NCBI GenBank assembly: GCA_019058425.1
Contig: JAHPYZ010000003.1
Span: 44,573-108,572, forward strand
Direction: 5' to 3'
Length of the DNA: 64,000 nucleotides
DNA from: Promethearchaeota archaeon
GTDB lineage: Archaea; Asgardarchaeota; Lokiarchaeia; Sigyniarchaeales; SOKP01
In this document: positions 60,423 to 64,000 of the stretch, piece by piece
Numbering within the stretch: position 1 is the first letter of the stretch
How the letters are laid out: every line of letters starts with the position of its first letter
The notes under the pieces: model-generated
Databases searched by the model: none
Seen by the model: only the letters and a program-made list of their open reading frames with translations
Told to the model about the DNA's origin: nothing
Translations under genes and position numbers: made by a program

Positions 60423-61091
60423 ATGCCTGAGGAGAGAAAAATACCCGCTTCATATATGTTTACAAAAATGATACGCGAGGGAATGAAAAAACTTTCTGCA
60501 CCTGTTAGACTAACCATATTCACAGACAAAAACGGAAACTCCCAAAAATATGAGTACACTATGTCAATTTTAGATGATTATAAAGAACATTCAACTGGAA
60601 TGCTTAAATTTAATGAATTCCAAATTGGAACTAATCCAAATTTAGAAAAGAAATATAATATTGAACGAGTTCCCACAATATTATTTATTGATAATGATGG
60701 TCATGAACTTATTCGTTATTTAGCAGCACCGCAAGGTAGTGAAATCCAACCTTTTATTCAATCTTTATTAATTTTTGCTGGAGCTTTCAATTATTATGAA
60801 TCTGTTATTCAAAAGAATCTTGATAGAATAGATCCTTCAATAATCAAACTAATTATTACTAACTCTTGTGCATATTGTCCTCAGATGGTAAGTATTGCTT
60901 CACAATTTGCATTTGCTGCTAAAGGTAAAATTAAAGTTAATATAATAGATATAATGGAAAATCCTGACATAGGAAACCAATATGATACTTCCAGTGTTCC
61001 TTATACCATTATTAATGAAAAAGAACCGTTGGTTGGGTGTTATGGACCTAATGAATTTCTAGAGGAACTTATGGGAGAGAAAACAATGTAA
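60423..61091 (+). CDS. PDO-like protein, tandem copy 3, N-terminal CxxC lost
   Basis: N-half has KYEYTMSI in place of CxxC; C-half CAYC. Confidence 0.88.
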   Translation: MPEERKIPASYMFTKMIREGMKKLSAPVRLTIFTDKNGNSQKYEYTMSILDDYKEHSTGMLKFNEFQIGTNPNLEKKYNIERVPTILFIDNDGHELIRYLAAPQGSEIQPFIQSLLIFAGAFNYYESVIQKNLDRIDPSIIKLIITNSCAYCPQMVSIASQFAFAAKGKIKVNIIDIMENPDIGNQYDTSSVPYTIINEKEPLVGCYGPNEFLEELMGEKTM

Positions 61092-61148
61092 ATATAGATT
61101 AAATTAATAATTTTTACAAAATATATAATAAAAGGAGGTAAGAAAAAG

Positions 61149-62093
61149 ATGTATAATATTGGGATGGAAGGGATTGACTTTGAAAAAACATATGAGCTTA
61201 TTGTTTTGGGAGGTGGTCCAACTGCAATTGGTTGTGCCATTTATGCTGCTCGATTTGCAATGGATATCTTAGTTATCGGTAAAACTTTTGGAGGATTAAT
61301 AGCAACAACTCATATCGTTGAGAATTATCCCGCGATTACTTCTATAAGTGGCCAAGGATTAATGGATATGTTTAAAGATCATATGGACTCACTCACTATA
61401 CCTTACATCTCAGATGAAATACGGAATATTGAAAGAGTTGATGATCATTTTGAACTCCATTCTTTCTTTCAAAAATTTAAAGCTTATTCAATTTGCATAG
61501 CAACAGGGTCAGAAAGAAAGAAATTAGGTATTCCTGGTGAAGAAGAATTTGTTGGGAGAGGTGTTTCATATTGTGCGACTTGTGATGGACCCTTCTATAA
61601 GGATAAAAATGTTTGTGTGATTGGTGGGAGTGACTCTGCTGCTAAGGAAGCTTTATTCTTAGCTCAAAGTGTAAATAAGGTATATATTATTTATCGAGGT
61701 GAAGAAATAAGAGCTGAGCCAATAAACAAGCAGAGAGTGTATGAAAATGAAAAAATTGAGATTATATATAAAACAAAAATCGTAGAAATCAAAGGGGATA
61801 ATACAGTAAAATCTGTAATTTTTGATAATGGAAAAGAATTTGAAGTAGATGGAGTATTTATTGAGATTGGCTCAATTCCTAAATCTGAATTAGCAAAAAG
61901 AATAGGGGTAGAAACAAATGAAAAGGGGGAAATTAAAATAAATCGTAAATCAGAAACCAATATTCCCGGTATTTTTGCGGCTGGAGATGTAGCTGATGCA
62001 CCTTTTAAACAAGCTATTACAGGAGTTTCTGAAGGCGTAATCGCAGCATACTCTGCTTTTGATTTTGTTAAAGAAATGAATATCGAATATTAA
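61149..62093 (+). CDS. trxB: Thioredoxin reductase
   Basis: GGGPTAIGCAIYAARF, CATCDGPF active site, GGSDSAAKEA and GIFAAGDVAD. Confidence 0.95.
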   Translation: MYNIGMEGIDFEKTYELIVLGGGPTAIGCAIYAARFAMDILVIGKTFGGLIATTHIVENYPAITSISGQGLMDMFKDHMDSLTIPYISDEIRNIERVDDHFELHSFFQKFKAYSICIATGSERKKLGIPGEEEFVGRGVSYCATCDGPFYKDKNVCVIGGSDSAAKEALFLAQSVNKVYIIYRGEEIRAEPINKQRVYENEKIEIIYKTKIVEIKGDNTVKSVIFDNGKEFEVDGVFIEIGSIPKSELAKRIGVETNEKGEIKINRKSETNIPGIFAAGDVADAPFKQAITGVSEGVIAAYSAFDFVKEMNIEY

Positions 62094-62134
62094 TAACTAT
62101 TCATCTTATTTTAAAAAAGAAAGGAAAAAAAATT

Positions 62135-62458
62135 TTATTCAATATTAATCTCAATACTATGGAACTCAGGCTCTTTAAAAGGTACTTCAATCTTGAGAAG
62201 TCCATTTTTATACACTGCTTTTGCCTCTTCCGGATTTATCGGGCAACAAACCGTATAGGAACCAATATATGTAGTATCTTCGGTTTCTCCTTTAATGAAA
62301 AAACTATCGTCATGCATTTTAAGTTTAATAGTATCTTTTTCTACTCCAGGTAATTGAATTTCAATTTTGTAAATATTATTTTCATCATCAGCCCAAGAAC
62401 ACACCTCTGGAGACAATAAATACTTTTCTGCTTCTTTTACTTCAGTCATATTTTTCAC
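62135..62458 (-). CDS. Hsp20/alpha-crystallin-like small heat shock protein
   Basis: YKIEIQLPGVEKDTIKLKMHDDSFFIKGE...YKNGLLKIEVPF. Confidence 0.88.
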   Translation of the reverse strand: MKNMTEVKEAEKYLLSPEVCSWADDENNIYKIEIQLPGVEKDTIKLKMHDDSFFIKGETEDTTYIGSYTVCCPINPEEAKAVYKNGLLKIEVPFKEPEFHSIEINIE

Positions 62459-62632
62459 CTTAAATCTAAAAAATACAATTTAATTTCTAATTAATAGCAA
62501 CCTAAAGAGCTGATTTAAAAGTTCCTTTTATAGAATATGAGAAAAAGTTAAATTCTTCCTTAATAACTAAATTGAAAACTCTGATTTTTTTTAAATTATA
62601 AAACGTCATTAATTATTGAGGTGAGTAATTAG

Positions 62633-63559
62633 TTATTGAAGTTTCAGTTGAAGTGATCCAGTACTCAAAATTTCTAATATTTTTTCCCAATAATCTTTGA
62701 TTTCCCATTCCTTATTTTGCTTTATTCTTTCAGAGATCTCTGTAAATATATTTCTAATCTTAAATGAGTCAAAATAACTTAAAAAAGGAGCAATTACAGA
62801 TAACATATATTGCTTTTCTCCATACCTTTCACTTTTATCAGGTATAGAATCGAAATAAATATACCCTTGTTTGTTGATATTTTCAATATTTAGTAGAATT
62901 CCCTGTGCTTTTGTAATTTTATCATGTCCATAAATAGAAGTAGCAGCATGAAATAACTGTTTACCTATGGTAGTAATAGAGATGATACAATCTTCATCAG
63001 ATGGATAACTTTTCTTCAAAACTGGACCAATGATATCATCCCAGTACACTAATAATAGACAAAACATAAGCTTCTCCTTTTCTTTAGAAAAAGGTTCGAT
63101 TTTGATACTGGAAGATGAAAGTAATTGATAGATTTCTTTGTTTATTAGATTTGATCTTATATTCCGAGTGATTTTTCCTGATATTGATGCCAATAAATCC
63201 TCTCTTTTAAACGGTTTTGTAATATAATCATCTACTCCTAATAGTTTTCCTAATCTAATATCTTCAGGAGTAGATTTTGCTGTAAGAAATAAAAATGGAA
63301 TCCGATTCCATTGAGGATGAGATGATACGGATGAAAAAAATTCATAACCATCCATTACTGGCATCATTATATCACTAATGATTAGATCTGGATTGGACTT
63401 CATTTCAGATAAAAGTTTTAATGCTTCTTTGCCATTAACTGCAGTTTTAATAGTGTAGTTATTTTCTTCCAATAATACTTTTAAATGAAATAAGATATCT
63501 TCATTATCGTCAACTATGAGTATTTCAGATTGGATTTCAGATTTCATTTTGATTCGCAT
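62633..63559 (-). CDS. Response regulator receiver with novel C-terminal domain
   Basis: ILIVDDNEDI, LIISDIMMPVMDGYEF and YITKPFKREDL, then about 170 aa unassigned. Confidence 0.9.
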   Translation of the reverse strand: MRIKMKSEIQSEILIVDDNEDILFHLKVLLEENNYTIKTAVNGKEALKLLSEMKSNPDLIISDIMMPVMDGYEFFSSVSSHPQWNRIPFLFLTAKSTPEDIRLGKLLGVDDYITKPFKREDLLASISGKITRNIRSNLINKEIYQLLSSSSIKIEPFSKEKEKLMFCLLLVYWDDIIGPVLKKSYPSDEDCIISITTIGKQLFHAATSIYGHDKITKAQGILLNIENINKQGYIYFDSIPDKSERYGEKQYMLSVIAPFLSYFDSFKIRNIFTEISERIKQNKEWEIKDYWEKILEILSTGSLQLKLQ

Positions 63560-63608
63560 AATTGTCTTATACTAAAAATATCAATTAAAATTATATTTAA
63601 ATCTTAAT

Positions 63609-64000
63609 TTAAATATTATCTATCCTTGGAAAAAAAATATAGAAGGTTGTTTCGTCTCCTAATTTGCTTTCAATAAAAATTTCTCCTTGGTGAAGCTCTA
63701 TTATATCTTTTGCTATTGATAAACCTAATCCCGTTCCAGAAGTTTCTTTAGCATTTGATGCTCTATAAAATCTTTCAAAAATATGAGGGAGTTCTTGTTC
63801 GCTTATTCCTATACCACGATTTTTAAATTGAAATAAATTGCCTTTTTTTCCTTTAGGATTAAATTTACCTTGGTAATTTTCAATCAAATTTATTTTGATA
63901 GTTGTATTTTCATATGAATATTTTATTGCATTATCAAGAAGAATTCGAAAAACTTGATCAATCCTTTTAATGTCCCCTTTCATATTGATATCTTCATTAA
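63609..64000 (-). CDS. Histidine kinase C-terminal ATPase domain (N-terminus beyond window)
   Basis: ILLDNAIKYS, RGIGISEQELPHIFERFYRA and GTGLGLSIAKDII; frame open past 63983 to the window edge. Confidence 0.9.
   Translation of the reverse strand, partial: NEDINMKGDIKRIDQVFRILLDNAIKYSYENTTIKINLIENYQGKFNPKGKKGNLFQFKNRGIGISEQELPHIFERFYRASNAKETSGTGLGLSIAKDIIELHQGEIFIESKLGDETTFYIFFPRIDNI

Noticed and set aside
1-64000. tRNA, rRNA or CRISPR loci
   Set aside because: No T-loop GGTTCRANNCC-like motif in a cloverleaf context, no rRNA-like block and no regularly spaced repeats were found by eye; tRNAscan/Infernal would be needed to be certain.

Overview
AT-rich, gene-dense archaeal-looking chromosome segment, plausibly from an anaerobic Asgard/Lokiarchaeia-like lineage (inference only; no rRNA or other phylogenetic marker is present). 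Most of the window is chromosomal metabolism: Wood-Ljungdahl genes (CdhE-like corrinoid Fe-S protein; CooS-type CO dehydrogenase), a corrinoid carrier protein, and a sulfur-transfer/Fe-S region (TusA, cysteine desulfurase, IscU-like, HdrD-like, CoA-disulfide-reductase/rhodanese fusion). It also has extensive anaerobic oxygen-defence and thiol-redox genes (rubrerythrin, superoxide reductase, flavodiiron protein, rubredoxins, glutaredoxins, ferredoxin-thioredoxin reductase, three tandem protein disulfide oxidoreductases plus thioredoxin reductase). I saw no rRNA, tRNA, CRISPR array or prophage. The most interesting signals are: (1) a ferredoxin-type gene near cooS whose frame is broken by a 29-nt stem-loop insertion, where exact removal restores the expected 'CAEGAL' motif; (2) an IscU-like scaffold protein whose C-terminal tail aligns with part of the thioredoxin reductase encoded in the same window; (3) a 25-nt near-identical piece of cooS about 5.7 kb upstream of cooS, bracketing a compositionally foreign block (OYE/enoate reductase, M24 peptidase-like, DUF362); (4) a duplicated, decaying TM/zinc-ribbon/winged-helix module flanking a membrane caspase-like protein; (5) a two-part homing-endonuclease-like reading frame split by one in-frame TAG; (6) a 3' fragment of the RNase Z gene repeated on the far side of a cold-shock gene. 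All calls come from reading the sequence and recalling family motifs; no searches were run.
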